The notes under the pieces are model-generated. The model saw nothing but the letters and a program-made list of their open reading frames with translations. It ran no database searches and was not told the origin of the DNA. Made by a program: the position numbers and the translations under genes. Shown here piece by piece: positions 24,311 through 35,788 of a stretch of DNA of 64,000 nucleotides (position 1 is the first letter of the stretch; every line of letters starts with the position of its first letter). This DNA is from JBBRVW01 sp963784645 (GTDB taxonomy: Bacteria; Actinomycetota; Actinomycetes; JACCUZ01), in contig CAWARY010000009.1 in the NCBI GenBank assembly GCA_963784645.1, positions 1 through 64,000 on the forward strand, written 5' to 3'.

Positions 24311-24371
24311 GGGTCGGCCGGGTGGAGACCTCGCCCGGCAGCCCGACCGCCAACGGCCGAGAAGGATCTTC

Positions 24372-27446
<3,075 letters not shown>

Positions 27447-27485
27447 GCCGCCGCGGCGACGGTCGCGGTCCTCCCGGCCGGGCAG

Positions 27486-27522
27486 ACGGCCGGCAGTCGT
27501 GGGGGGGACGACTGCCGGCCGT
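27486..27522. terminator. hairpin terminator 1 after uvrA
   Basis: Perfect 15-bp stem (ACGGCCGGCAGTCGT and complement) closing a loop of seven G residues. It serves uvrA and possibly the convergent receiver gene. Confidence 0.75.
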
Positions 27523-27534
27523 GTGCCAGGGGGG

Positions 27535-27572
27535 CCCGGTTGGGATCGCACGGGGGAACGACCCCAACCGGG
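27535..27572. terminator. hairpin terminator 2 after uvrA
   Basis: CCCGGTTGGG and its complement form a 10-bp stem with an 18-nt loop, 12 nt after the first hairpin. The rest of 27573-27713 shows nothing I can support. Confidence 0.55.
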
Positions 27573-27713
27573 TCTCGGCAGGTGACGGAACGGCAGGCCC
27601 GCCGACGTCCCGACGGGTGTCCTGTCACCCACCATCGCCAGAGTGCCAGGGGTGAGCCCGGGCGGCGAGGTCCTGATGAACGGTTCCGGCCTAGTACATC
27701 CGTGCCGTTCGGG

Positions 27714-28160
27714 TCAGGTGGTCTGGTCCTTCCTGGCCACCAGGTCGGCGACCCGCTCGCGAACCTCGGCGGCAGAGCCGGCGATCACGAAGAGCATCCC
27801 CTCGGCGCAGCGCCGCACGCAGACGGCCAGGTCCTCGTCGAGGCCGCCTTTCGCGACGTACCCGGTCGCGCCGGCGGCCAGCATGGCGAGCACCGTGTCG
27901 GCGTCGTCCTGAGCGCTCAGGCACATGATCCGCGTCGCCGGCCAGCGCCGGGTGATCTCGGCGGCGAGGGCGGGGCCGCCGCCCGGCATCTGCACGTCGA
28001 GGACCGCGACGTCCGGCCGGTGCTCGTCGCACGCCGCCAGGGCGAGGCGGCCGTTGGCCGCGGTCGCGACGACGTCCAGCCCCGGCGACGAGGACAGCAC
28101 GTCACGCGCCGCCGCCAGGAAGGCGTCGTTGTCGTCGGCGACGACGATGCGCAGCGGCAC
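27714..28160 (-). CDS. single-domain response regulator (receiver only)
   Basis: 148 aa from GTG 28160 (frame open to 28259, but the receiver begins PLRIVVADDND immediately after this GTG, with AAAGGA upstream). The acidic pocket is ADDND, the phospho-acceptor Asp is in VAVLDVQMPGG (near residue 53), the switch residue in CLSAQDD, and the lysine in GYVAKGG. The protein ends about 20 residues after the receiver fold, so there is no DNA-binding output domain. It could be a phosphate sink or act by protein contact. It is transcribed divergently from a LuxR-type regulator and histidine kinase, which are its likely partners. Confidence 0.85.
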   Translation of the reverse strand: MPLRIVVADDNDAFLAAARDVLSSSPGLDVVATAANGRLALAACDEHRPDVAVLDVQMPGGGPALAAEITRRWPATRIMCLSAQDDADTVLAMLAAGATGYVAKGGLDEDLAVCVRRCAEGMLFVIAGSAAEVRERVADLVARKDQTT

Positions 28161-28342
28161 GTCCGGACGTCCTTTGGCAGGGGGCGGCCCCCCAGATGCT
28201 CCCGGCGCTCGTGCACGCGGGGCAATCCCCCGGGGGAACTGCCGCCCGGTGGTGCTCATGCACTATCGGCACATCGTGCACGCACGGTCGGCACGTCGTG
28301 GCAGTCTGTACAGGACCAGCGGGGGATGAGGGGACTCGAGAC

Positions 28343-29044
28343 GTGACCACAGCGGAGGCGCCAGGATCCGGGACGGCCGGTCCGGCGGGACCGGTCCGGC
28401 TGCTCATCGTCGACGACCACGACATGTTCGCCGACAGCCTGCGGCTCGCCCTGTCCACCGAGGACGACCTGACCGTGGTCGGCACCGCGCCCACCCTGGC
28501 CGCGGCCCGGGCGATGATCGTGGCCGACGCCCCGGACGTCGTGCTCCTCGACCACCGCCTGCCCGACGGCCTGGGCGTCGACTCGATCGTGGAGCTCAAG
28601 GCGCTGCGGCCCAGCGCCAAGATCGTGGTGCTGACGGCGGCGGCCGAGGACGCGATGCTGGTCACCGCGACCGAGGCCGGCTGCGCCGGGTTCATCCTCA
28701 AGACCAGCGCCCTGGACGAGCTGGTGGCCGCGGTGCGTACGGCCGCCGCCGGCGAGATCATGGTGAGCTCGGACCTGCTGGCCCGGCTCCTCAACCGCCT
28801 CCACCACCGCCACGAGCAGCCGGCGCACGACCTCACGACGCGCGAGCGCGAGATCCTCGGGCTGATCGCCGAGGGCCTCACCAACGGCGCCATCGCCAAG
28901 CGCCTGTTCATCTCGGTCAACACGGTGCGCAACCACGTGCAGAACATCCTCGCCAAGCTCGACGCCCACTCCAAGCTCGAGGCGCTGTCGATCGCGATCC
29001 GGGACGGGCTCATCGACCCGCCGGCGGGAGCAGCACCGGCATGA
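28343..29044 (+). CDS. NarL/FixJ-family response regulator
   Basis: 233 aa. The receiver domain spans about 18-135 (LLIVDDHDMF, phospho-Asp in VVLLDHRLPDG, switch Thr in VVLTAAA, Lys in FILKTSA), and a LuxR-type helix-turn-helix covers about 160-220 (LTTREREILGLIAEGLTNGAIAKRLF split; ISVNTVRNHVQNIL). GTG 28343 follows GAGGGG. Its stop overlaps the ATG of the histidine kinase (ATGA), a clear two-component operon. Target genes unknown; the Rieske gene downstream is one candidate. Confidence 0.92.
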   Translation: MTTAEAPGSGTAGPAGPVRLLIVDDHDMFADSLRLALSTEDDLTVVGTAPTLAAARAMIVADAPDVVLLDHRLPDGLGVDSIVELKALRPSAKIVVLTAAAEDAMLVTATEAGCAGFILKTSALDELVAAVRTAAAGEIMVSSDLLARLLNRLHHRHEQPAHDLTTREREILGLIAEGLTNGAIAKRLFISVNTVRNHVQNILAKLDAHSKLEALSIAIRDGLIDPPAGAAPA

Positions 29045-31149
29045 CCGCACCGGACACCCGGTCGACGCGCGACCTGGTGCTCGACGGGCTCTTGCGCAGC
29101 GCCCCGCTGTCGGTGTTCGCGTACGACGAGACGGGCACCTGCGTCTTCTCCGAGGGTGCCGCGCTGAAGGACCTCGGCCTTCGGCCCGGCGAGCTGGTCG
29201 GGCAGAACATGTTCGACCTGTACGCCGAGCACTACCCGCACATCGTCGAGCGGCTGAAGGCGGCGCTGCAGGGGGACTCCGTCCACGAGACCGACACGAT
29301 CCGCCACCGCACGTACGACACGTGGTACCTGCCGCTCACCGCGCCGGCGGACGACCACCGGATGGGAGTCGGCATCAGTGTCGACGTGACGGACCGGGCG
29401 ACCGCCGAGTCGGCAGAGCTTCTCTACCGTGCCTTCGCCGAGGCGGCCCCCCAGTTCATCGCGCTCGCCCGGCCGGACGGCTCGGTCATCTACGTCAACC
29501 CGGGCGGCCGCGCCCTGGCAGGGATCCCGGACGACGTCGACGTGACCACCAGGTCGATCGCCGAGTTCCTCACCCCCGAGGGCCTGGCCGCCAGCCTCGA
29601 GGTGGAGCAGCCCGCCGTCGTCCGAGACGGGCGCTGGACCGGGGAGACCACCCTTCGGCACTGGCCGACCGGCGACGGCATCCCGGTGCGGGTCTCCTCG
29701 TTCCTGGTCGACGACCCGGAGACCGGCGCCCCCATGGCGCTGGCCACCGTCCAGTCCGACATCCGCGAGGTCGTCGCGGGGCGCGAGGCGGTCCAGCGGC
29801 AGATCGCCTACCAGCGCGGGCTGCTGCACCACCTGCACGAGGCGCAGGAGTCCGAGCGACAGCGGATCGCCGCCGACATCCACGACGACACGGTCCAGGT
29901 GATGGCTGCGGTGAACCTCCGCCTGCAGTCCCTGCGACGGGTCCTGGACCCCCTGCTTCCGCCTGAGCGCCGGAGCGACCTCGAGGCGCTCGACCACTCC
30001 GTGCGCGAGGCCACCTCGCGCCTGCGCCGGCTGCTCGTCGAGCTGGACCAGCCGTCGGTCGCGGACGACGACGTCCGTGCGGCACTGCGGGCCACGGTCG
30101 AGGCCACCCTCGGGGGCGGCGGACCGCGACCGGTGGTGGACATAGCTGTCGATGTCGAGCCGGCGCCGATCGTCACGCGGGCCCTGATGCGGATCGCCCA
30201 CGAGGCTCTGACCAACGTCGGGAAGCACGCCGCGGCGCAGCACGTCACGGTCCGGCTCGTGGAGGAGGCCGGCGAGTACGTCCTGCGGATCGTCGACGAC
30301 GGCGCCGGCATGGGCCCCGACGCCGACCGCCGCGGTGCGCTGCACCGCGGGCTGCGCGGCATGCGCGAGCGCGCCGAGGCGGTGGGCGGGATCCTGGTCG
30401 TCACCGACCGGCCCGCTGCCGGTGTGGTCGTCGAGGCCCGCGTGCCGCACCTCCTGGGCCATCTCGACCAGGGAACCTCGTTCCCCACGTCGCGGATCTT
30501 CCTCGAACAGGTCATGGAGACCATCGCCGACGGCTACACCGCCGTCGACAAGGAGTGGCGCTACGTCTACGTCAACCGCGCGGCGTACGACCTGCTGCGC
30601 CGTGACCCGGCCGATTCGCTCATCGGCAAGCGGCTCTGGGACGAGTTCGAGATTGCGCCGGAGTTCGCTGCGGCCTACCACCGAGCTCGCGAGGAGCACG
30701 TGGCGGTCGAGGTCACCGGCTACCACGAGCCCTGGAAGTGTTGGATCTACAACCGGATCCTCCCGACAGCCGGGGGGCTGTCCATCTTCGGGCGCGACGT
30801 CACCGAGCAGATGCGGGCCCGCGACGATGCGGTCAACCACGAACGGCTGTTCCGTTCGGGGCGCGCGCTGAGCCATGCCATCGCCGCCGGCGGAAACGGC
30901 GACGCCGAGGCCCTGCGCAACGCTGCGGCCGCTGTCACGGAATCCTGGCCGGTGCGTGGCATGCGGGTCCGCTGGCCGGGCGGCTCGGTCACCGCGGGCG
31001 AGAGCGCCGGGCCGGTACGCCGGGTCGACCTCGAGGTCGGGGGGCGGCAGGTCGGCCAGGTGGAGGTGTTCGGCGAGACCGAGCCGGTCGACGCCGATCT
31101 CTTGCAGCTGCTCGCGGTCCGCATGTCCGCGGTGAGGTCCGGCTCTTGA
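29041..31149 (+). CDS. multi-PAS sensor histidine kinase (HisKA_3 type)
   Basis: 702 aa, with no membrane helix, so cytoplasmic. Domain order: PAS 1 (about 18-125), PAS 2 (about 130-250, FIALARPDGSVIYVNPGG), a NarX/DegS-type dimerisation box with the phospho-His in RIAADIHDDTVQ (near 280), HATPase (N box HEALTNVGKHA near 385; VDDGAGMG; GLRGMRERAEA), then a further PAS domain after the ATPase (about 487-605, ADGYTAVDKEWRYVYVNRAA) and a C-terminal region of about 95 residues. A PAS domain after the catalytic domain is unusual in this family. It is translationally coupled to the upstream regulator and probably phosphorylates it. The sensed signal is unknown; cytosolic PAS domains often sense redox, gas or ligand. 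Confidence 0.9.
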   Translation: MTAPDTRSTRDLVLDGLLRSAPLSVFAYDETGTCVFSEGAALKDLGLRPGELVGQNMFDLYAEHYPHIVERLKAALQGDSVHETDTIRHRTYDTWYLPLTAPADDHRMGVGISVDVTDRATAESAELLYRAFAEAAPQFIALARPDGSVIYVNPGGRALAGIPDDVDVTTRSIAEFLTPEGLAASLEVEQPAVVRDGRWTGETTLRHWPTGDGIPVRVSSFLVDDPETGAPMALATVQSDIREVVAGREAVQRQIAYQRGLLHHLHEAQESERQRIAADIHDDTVQVMAAVNLRLQSLRRVLDPLLPPERRSDLEALDHSVREATSRLRRLLVELDQPSVADDDVRAALRATVEATLGGGGPRPVVDIAVDVEPAPIVTRALMRIAHEALTNVGKHAAAQHVTVRLVEEAGEYVLRIVDDGAGMGPDADRRGALHRGLRGMRERAEAVGGILVVTDRPAAGVVVEARVPHLLGHLDQGTSFPTSRIFLEQVMETIADGYTAVDKEWRYVYVNRAAYDLLRRDPADSLIGKRLWDEFEIAPEFAAAYHRAREEHVAVEVTGYHEPWKCWIYNRILPTAGGLSIFGRDVTEQMRARDDAVNHERLFRSGRALSHAIAAGGNGDAEALRNAAAAVTESWPVRGMRVRWPGGSVTAGESAGPVRRVDLEVGGRQVGQVEVFGETEPVDADLLQLLAVRMSAVRSGS

Positions 31150-31202
31150 GACAAGATCGTCGGGACCGAAACTTGCCGCTGGTGCCGCTCGTAGGGACTC
31201 AC

Positions 31203-31730
31203 ATGGACCAGAACCCCCCTGCAGGAGCCGCCGGAGTGTCCGACCGCGCCGCCGACCGCGGCGTGGGCGGCACCAGCCGCCGGCACGTCCTCGGCCTGGC
31301 CGTCGTGGTCGGCGCGGGGCTCCCGGCCCTCGCCGCGTGCGGCGGCGGCAGCGACACCACGACGCCGTCCGGATCCTCGGGCGACGGGACGCCGGGGACG
31401 ACCGGGAGCGGCGCCGCGGATGCGGCGCCGCTGGTCGCGACCGGCGACGTCCCGGTCGACGGCGGGGTGATCCTCGACGCCCGGAAGATCGTCGTCACCC
31501 AGCCCACCAAGGGCACCTTCAAGGCGTTCTCGGCGGTCTGCACCCACCAGTCGTGCACGGTGACCAGCGTCGAGAAGGGCGCGGTCCTCTGCCCCTGTCA
31601 TCAGAGCGCGTTCTCGATCGCCGACGGTGCGCCGACGACCAACCCGGTCACCGGGAAGCGCGGGCCGGCCCCCACGCCGCTGCCCGAGATCGCGGTCACC
31701 GTCCAGGACGGCCAGGTCGTCGAGGCCTGA
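31203..31730 (+). CDS. Rieske [2Fe-2S] protein, Tat-exported lipoprotein
   Basis: 175 aa. The N-terminal signal contains a twin arginine (TSRRHVLGLAVVVGAGL) followed by a lipobox-like ALAAC, so it is probably folded, exported by Tat and lipid-anchored. After a Ser/Gly/Thr linker comes a Rieske fold with the cluster ligands CTHQSC (near 116-121) and CPCHQSAF (near 134-141), i.e. CxH...CxxH. It is a stand-alone Rieske protein, much shorter than QcrA, and no cytochrome b is nearby. Electron-transfer partner unknown. AGGGA precedes ATG 31203. The gene follows the PAS kinase by 53 nt and could be its target. Confidence 0.88.
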   Translation: MDQNPPAGAAGVSDRAADRGVGGTSRRHVLGLAVVVGAGLPALAACGGGSDTTTPSGSSGDGTPGTTGSGAADAAPLVATGDVPVDGGVILDARKIVVTQPTKGTFKAFSAVCTHQSCTVTSVEKGAVLCPCHQSAFSIADGAPTTNPVTGKRGPAPTPLPEIAVTVQDGQVVEA

Positions 31731-31806
31731 CCGCCCGACCGCCCGACTGCACGACCGCCCGACCGCCCGGCCGTTCGCCTGGTCTGCGGGCGTCGGTCAC
31801 CGGTCG

Positions 31807-31812
31807 TAGTGT
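31807..31812 (+). promoter_or_regulatory. -10 TAGTGT, leaderless start of uvrC
   Basis: TAGTGT is exactly 6 nt before GTG 31819 and there is no SD, the pattern of actinobacterial leaderless mRNAs. Just upstream (31729-31771), short ACCGCCCG units repeat several times. Confidence 0.55.
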
Positions 31813-31818
31813 TGCCGG

Positions 31819-33885
31819 GTGGCAGATCCGGCGTCCTACCGTCCCGCGCCGGGCGCGGTGCCGGATGCTCCGGGCGTCTACCGGTTCCGTGACGAGCAGG
31901 ACCGCGTCATCTACGTCGGCAAGGCGCGCAGCCTGCGGTCCCGCCTGGGTTCCTACTTCCAGGACATCTCGAACCTCCACCCGCGGACCCAGACGATGGT
32001 CACCACGGCAGCCCGGGTGGAGTGGACGGTCGTCGGCACCGAGGTCGAGGCACTCCAGCTGGAGTACACCTGGATCAAGGAGTTCGACCCGCGCTTCAAC
32101 GTGAAGTACCGCGACGACAAGAGCTATCCGAGCCTCGCCGTGACCCTCAACGAGGAGTTCCCGCGCCTGCAGGTGATGCGCGGGCCGAAGCGCAAGGGCG
32201 TCCGCTACTTCGGTCCCTACTCGCACGCGTGGGCGATCCGCGAGACGCTCGACCTGCTGCTGCGGGTCTTCCCGGCCAGGACCTGCTCCGCGGGCGTCTT
32301 CAAGCGGGCGGGGCAGGTCGGGCGTCCCTGCCTGCTCGGCTACATCGGCAAGTGCTCGGCGCCGTGCGTCGGACGGGTCAGCGCCGAGGAGCACCGCCGG
32401 ATCGTCGAGGACTTCTGCGACTTCATGGCCGGCCAGACGTCGACCTATCTGCGACGGCTCGAGAAGGACATGCAGGTCGCGGCGGCAAGCCAGGAGTACG
32501 AGCGGGCGGCCCGCCTGCGCGACGACATCAAGGCCCTCGAGCGCGCGGTCGAGAAGCAGTCCGTCGTCCTCGGCGACGGCACCGACGCCGACGTCGTGGC
32601 GTTCGCCGAGGACCCGCTCGAGGCCGCGGTCCAGGTGTTCTACGTGCGCGGTGGCCGGGTGCGCGGCCAGCGCGGCTGGGTGGTGGACAAGGTCGAGGAC
32701 CTCACCACGGGTGACCTGGTGGAGCACTTCATCCAGCAGGTCTACGGCGCCAGCGGTGAGGCGGGCGACGGCGGCTGGGGCGACGCCGTGCCGCGCGAGG
32801 TGCTGGTGCCCGCGATGCCACCGGACGCCGACTCGGTGCAGGAGTGGCTCTCGTCCATGCGCGGCAGCCAGGTCGACCTCCGGGTCCCGCAGCGCGGTGA
32901 CAAGCGGTCCCTGATGGAGACCGTCGCCCGCAACGCAGGTCAGTCGCTCGCGCTGCACAAGACCCGCCGCGGCAGCGACCTCACCAGCCGCAGTGTCGCG
33001 CTGCAGGAGCTGCAGGACGCGCTCGGGCTCGACGAGGCGCCGCTGCGCATCGAGTGCTACGACGTCTCCCACCTGCAGGAGAGCGACGTGGTCGCCTCGC
33101 AGGTCGTCTTCGAGGACGGGCTGGCCCGCAAGTCGGAGTACCGCCGCTACGTCGTACGCGGCTATGCCGGGCGCGGCGACGTCGCGTCCGTCTACGAGGT
33201 GATCAGCAGGCGGTTCCGCCGGTACGTCGAGGAGCGAGCCGAAACAGGGGAGATCGAGGGCGCCACCGGTGACGCCGCCGACTCCGTCGCCGGCGTGGAG
33301 GTCCCGGCCGGGATCGACCCGGAGACCGGTCGGCCGCGTCGCTTCGCCTACCCGCCGAACCTCGTCGTCGTGGACGGCGGCGCGCCGCAGGTGGCCGCGG
33401 CGCAGCGCGCGCTCGACGAGCTCGGCGTCGACGACGTCGCACTGTGCGGCCTCGCCAAGCGGCTCGAGGAGGTGTGGCTCCCGAACGACCCGCACCCCGT
33501 GCTCCTGCCGCGCACCAGCGAGGGTCTCTACCTGCTCCAGCGGGTCCGGGACGAGGCGCACCGGTTCGCCATCACCCACCACCGGAACCGTCGCTCGCGG
33601 ACGATGACCGAGAGCGCGCTGGACGGGGTCCCCGGGCTCGGGGAGACCCGGCGCAGGGCGCTGCTCAAGCACTTCGGGTCGCTCAAGCGGCTCCGCGCGG
33701 CCACGATCCAGGACGTCATGGACGTCCCGGGGGTGGGCCCGCAGACCGCCGAGGCGGTCGTCCGGGCACTGGCCGACCCGGCCCGGACCCGCCCCGGCCC
33801 TGCGGTCAACACCGCCACCGGTGAGATCCTGGACGACACGACGGACACCTCCAGCCCCGTCCCAGCCGTCGAGGAGACGCCGTGA
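31819..33885 (+). CDS. uvrC: excinuclease ABC subunit C
   Basis: 688 aa. UvrC makes both incisions around a lesion after UvrAB. The GIY-YIG nuclease domain is at the N-terminus (APGVYRFRDE..VIYVGKA), UvrB-interaction (UVR) segment about 215-245 (YERAARLRDDIKALERA), the RNase H-like EndoV domain centrally (ECYDVSHLQESDVVAS; FVVDGGAPQ as VVVDGGAPQVAAA), and a C-terminal tandem HhH (VPGLGETRRRALLKHFGS; VPGVGPQTAEAVV). The GTG has no SD and is probably leaderless. The stop overlaps the rapZ GTG by 4 nt. Confidence 0.96.
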   Translation: MADPASYRPAPGAVPDAPGVYRFRDEQDRVIYVGKARSLRSRLGSYFQDISNLHPRTQTMVTTAARVEWTVVGTEVEALQLEYTWIKEFDPRFNVKYRDDKSYPSLAVTLNEEFPRLQVMRGPKRKGVRYFGPYSHAWAIRETLDLLLRVFPARTCSAGVFKRAGQVGRPCLLGYIGKCSAPCVGRVSAEEHRRIVEDFCDFMAGQTSTYLRRLEKDMQVAAASQEYERAARLRDDIKALERAVEKQSVVLGDGTDADVVAFAEDPLEAAVQVFYVRGGRVRGQRGWVVDKVEDLTTGDLVEHFIQQVYGASGEAGDGGWGDAVPREVLVPAMPPDADSVQEWLSSMRGSQVDLRVPQRGDKRSLMETVARNAGQSLALHKTRRGSDLTSRSVALQELQDALGLDEAPLRIECYDVSHLQESDVVASQVVFEDGLARKSEYRRYVVRGYAGRGDVASVYEVISRRFRRYVEERAETGEIEGATGDAADSVAGVEVPAGIDPETGRPRRFAYPPNLVVVDGGAPQVAAAQRALDELGVDDVALCGLAKRLEEVWLPNDPHPVLLPRTSEGLYLLQRVRDEAHRFAITHHRNRRSRTMTESALDGVPGLGETRRRALLKHFGSLKRLRAATIQDVMDVPGVGPQTAEAVVRALADPARTRPGPAVNTATGEILDDTTDTSSPVPAVEETP

Positions 33886-34814
33886 GCCATTCTCGACCCG
33901 CCGAGCCCGTGCCGGTCGACGTCGCCGAGGTGTCCGAGACCGCCGACGAGGGCGCGCACCTCCCGGACCTCGCGATCATCACCGGCATGTCGGGAGCCGG
34001 CCGCAGCACTGCCGCCAACGTCCTCGAGGACCTCGGCTGGTTCGTCGTCGACAACCTCCCCCCGGCGCTGCTCCCGACCCTGGCCGAGCTCGGTGGCCGG
34101 TCACGCGGCGACGTGAAGCGGATGGCCGCCGTCGTCGACGTCCGCAGCCGGGCATTCTTCGCCGACCTCACGGCGGCACTCGCGCAGCTCGCCGACGACG
34201 GCAGCGACCCCCGCATCGTCTTCCTGGAGGCGTCCGACGACGCCCTCGTCCGCCGGCACGAGGGGGTCCGGCGACCGCACCCGCTGCAGGCCGACGGCCG
34301 CATCGTCGACGGCATCGCGCGCGAGCGCGAGATGCTCCGCGACCTCCGGGCCGAGGCCGACATCGTGCTCGACACGACCGACCTCAACGTCCACGAGCTC
34401 GGTTCCAAGGTCATCGCCGCCTTCCAGCAGACCGAGCCGGGCCTGCATGCCACCGTGATGTCGTTCGGCTTCAAGTACGGGCTGCCGGTCGACGCCGACC
34501 TCGTGGTCGACTGCCGCTTCCTGCCCAACCCGCACTGGGTGCCGGAGCTGCGGTCGCAGACCGGGCGGGACGAGGCCGTCCGCGACTACGTGATGGCCCA
34601 GGTCGGTGCCGACGACTTCCTCACGACCTACGAGCACCTGCTCGACGTCATCGGGGCGGGCTACCAGCGCGAGGGCAAGCGGTACGTCACGCTCGCCGTC
34701 GGCTGCACCGGCGGCAAGCACCGCTCGGTCGCCATGGCGGAGGAGCTGGCCCGACGCCTCTCGTCGCACGACATCGACACCGCCGTCGTCCACCGAGACC
34801 TCGGGCGGGAGTGA
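33882..34814 (+). CDS. rapZ: RapZ/YvcJ family nucleotide-binding protein
   Basis: 310 aa. P-loop GMSGAGRST near residues 35-43, the Walker-B-like VFLEASDDALVRRH, and the conserved C-terminal domain with SFGFKYGLPVDADLVVDCRFLPNP and GCTGGKHRSVAMAE. In E. coli RapZ controls GlmS via sRNA; in Gram-positives the protein is a P-loop nucleotidase encoded with yvcK and whiA, as here. GTG 33882 overlaps the uvrC stop. About 20 extra N-terminal residues before the P-loop domain look disordered. Confidence 0.95.
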   Translation: MSHSRPAEPVPVDVAEVSETADEGAHLPDLAIITGMSGAGRSTAANVLEDLGWFVVDNLPPALLPTLAELGGRSRGDVKRMAAVVDVRSRAFFADLTAALAQLADDGSDPRIVFLEASDDALVRRHEGVRRPHPLQADGRIVDGIAREREMLRDLRAEADIVLDTTDLNVHELGSKVIAAFQQTEPGLHATVMSFGFKYGLPVDADLVVDCRFLPNPHWVPELRSQTGRDEAVRDYVMAQVGADDFLTTYEHLLDVIGAGYQREGKRYVTLAVGCTGGKHRSVAMAEELARRLSSHDIDTAVVHRDLGRE

Positions 34815-34815
34815 C

Positions 34816-35784
34816 GTGCCCGTGACGGGGCAGGGTTCGCCGACCGTGGTGGCTCTCGGGGGCGGCCACGGCCTGGCCAACGTGCTCAAGGCGCTGCGCC
34901 GGGTCACGGAGCGGCCGACAGCCGTCGTGACGGTGGCCGACGACGGCGGCTCGAGCGGACGGCTGCGTCGCGAGCTGGGTGTCCTTCCGCCGGGGGACCT
35001 GCGGATGGCGCTGGCGGCACTGTGCGGCGACGACGACTGGGGCCGCACCTGGAGCGACGTCGTCCAGCACCGGTTCCGCAGCGAGGGCGAGCTGCACGAG
35101 CACTCGGTGGGCAACCTCCTGATCGTGGCTCTCTGGGAGCTGCTCGACGACTCCGTCGTCGGCCTCGACTGGATGGCCCGGCTGCTGGGCGTCGAGGGGC
35201 GGGTGCTGCCGATGTCGCTCGTCCCGCTGGACATCGAGGCCGAGGTCGAGGTGGGGGACGGCCGGCTGGAGCGAGTCCGTGGTCAGGTCGCGGTCGCCTC
35301 CACGTCGGGTCGGGTGCGCAGCGTCTCCCTGCTGCCACCGGAGCCGCCCGCCTGCCCGGAGGCCGTGGCGGCCGTGCGCGCAGCGGACTGGGTCGTGCTC
35401 GGACCGGGCAGCTGGTTCACCAGCGTGCTGCCGCACCTGCTGGTGCCCGACCTGGCGGCGGCGCTGCAGAGCACGCCGGCCCGCCGGCTGCTGGTCCTCA
35501 ACCTGCAGACCCAGCCGGGGGAGACGGACGGCTTCACACCGCAGATCCACCTCGAGGTGCTGGCGCGGCACGCGCCCGACCTCCAGCTGGACGTCGTGCT
35601 GGCCGACCCCGTCGGGGTCGCCGACCGGCCCGCTCTCGAGGCGGCCGCGGCCGCGCTGGGTGCCAAGCTGCTCCTCGCCCCGCTGGGCCGCGCCGAGCAC
35701 CCCGACCAGCACGACCCGGACCTGCTCGCGACAGCATTTCGCGACCTCTTCGCATCAGACCGACCGCCGACTGACAGGATCTGA
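34816..35784 (+). CDS. yvcK: YvcK/CofD-like protein (gluconeogenesis factor family)
   Basis: 322 aa. Family motifs VVALGGGHGLANVLKALR, VTVADDGGSSGRLR, LPPGDLRMALAAL and HSVGNLLIVAL are intact. YvcK binds UDP-sugars such as UDP-GlcNAc and is needed on gluconeogenic carbon and for normal cell shape in B. subtilis and mycobacteria. Start candidates are GTG 34816 and GTG 34822; GGGAG at 34807-34811 gives spacings of 4 and 10 nt, so the start is not settled. It sits between rapZ and whiA, 1 nt after rapZ. Confidence 0.93.
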   Translation: MPVTGQGSPTVVALGGGHGLANVLKALRRVTERPTAVVTVADDGGSSGRLRRELGVLPPGDLRMALAALCGDDDWGRTWSDVVQHRFRSEGELHEHSVGNLLIVALWELLDDSVVGLDWMARLLGVEGRVLPMSLVPLDIEAEVEVGDGRLERVRGQVAVASTSGRVRSVSLLPPEPPACPEAVAAVRAADWVVLGPGSWFTSVLPHLLVPDLAAALQSTPARRLLVLNLQTQPGETDGFTPQIHLEVLARHAPDLQLDVVLADPVGVADRPALEAAAAALGAKLLLAPLGRAEHPDQHDPDLLATAFRDLFASDRPPTDRI

Positions 35785-35788
35785 GCCC

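Noticed and set aside
31729..31771. ACCGCCCG-type repeats after the Rieske gene as a regulatory array
   Set aside because: Short, few and purely GC; a slippage product is enough to explain them.
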